A DNA stretch of 5,151 nucleotides. Origin: Candidatus Levyibacteriota bacterium. GTDB taxonomy: Bacteria; Patescibacteriota; Microgenomatia; Levybacterales; GWA1-39-11. Shown one piece after another: positions 4,983 through 5,151 of the stretch. The notes under the pieces are model-generated. The model worked only from the letters and a program-made list of their open reading frames with translations, was not told where the DNA came from and made no database searches. Each line of letters begins with the position of its first letter. Position 1 is the first letter of the stretch. The DNA lies in contig JACQKO010000018.1 in assembly GCA_016204525.1 (NCBI GenBank), positions 1-5,151 on the forward strand, read 5' to 3'. The translations under genes and the position numbers were made by a program.

Positions 4983-5151
4983 ATGTCCTAGTTGATTCGG
5001 ATATTTGGGTTGACTTTTTCAAAAGCATTAGTTATGCCCAAGATTTGATTACAAGACTTGAGTTTGAAGGAAAGATTGCTTCCTCTATTCTTACAGTTAC
5101 AGAGCTTCGTGCCGGTTGGACAGACGAACAAGCAGAAGAAAGACTTAAGAG
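4979..5151 (+). CDS. vapC: PIN-domain ribonuclease toxin, VapC-like (3' end outside the window)
   Basis: The reading frame starts at the ATGA overlap with vapB and stays open to the window edge, giving 57 full codons of a protein usually about 125-140 residues long. The start MNVLVDSDIWVDFF matches the first PIN strand with its metal-binding aspartate (D6). SILTVTELRAG (36-46) holds the second conserved acidic residue (E42). VapC toxins are magnesium-dependent RNases that cleave tRNA or rRNA and stop translation. The remaining catalytic aspartates lie beyond the window, so activity cannot be judged. A weak GAAGAG lies eight bases before the start. The order antitoxin-toxin with a 4-base overlap is typical of VapBC. 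Confidence 0.85.
   Translation, partial: MNVLVDSDIWVDFFKSISYAQDLITRLEFEGKIASSILTVTELRAGWTDEQAEERLK

Overview
The window is a stretch of a bacterial ribosomal-protein (spc-type) operon, all on the + strand, followed by a toxin-antitoxin module. Gene order is (possible end of rpsH)-rplF (L6)-rplR (L18)-rpsE (S5)-rplO (L15)-secY-adk-map, then vapB-vapC, with vapC cut by the window end. The DNA is AT-rich and genes are tightly packed. TGA is used as a true stop (secY, vapB), so the standard bacterial code applies. Between rpsE and rplO there are only 20 bases and no rpmD (L30). Missing L30 is a known trait of Candidate Phyla Radiation (Patescibacteria) genomes, and the secY-adk-map order fits, so a CPR bacterium is the best guess. 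A Microgenomates-like lineage is possible, but the sequence alone cannot settle that.

Region by region: 30-1958 encodes four large/small-subunit ribosomal proteins. 1971-3257 encodes SecY, the channel of the Sec translocon. 3254-3790 encodes a short-LID adenylate kinase that overlaps secY by an ATGA. 3793-4584 encodes type I methionine aminopeptidase. 4585-4690 is a short non-coding gap with no clear terminator or RNA gene. 4691-4731 holds a textbook promoter with operator-like repeats. 4737-4982 encodes a ribbon-helix-helix antitoxin and 4979-5151 the start of a PIN-domain toxin. The first block makes ribosomes, exports proteins, balances adenylate nucleotides and trims N-terminal methionine. 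The TA pair is an accessory unit with its own promoter, placed where infA/rpmJ/rpsM often follow.

The unusual layer is repeat DNA. Two gene junctions (rplF/rplR and rplR/rpsE) are filled by different tandem repeats with a 7-base period, which occupy the place where a Shine-Dalgarno would lie. A third 7-base repeat lies inside map and is translated in frame as an extra loop, and a degenerate copy seems to encode the MAP C-terminal tail. A GC-rich palindromic element sits inside rplO, adding about 10-12 residues to L15, and an 11/12 match to its left part fills the rpsE-rplO spacer. Together these suggest that small repeats have colonised an essential operon, including coding sequence, without breaking the frame.
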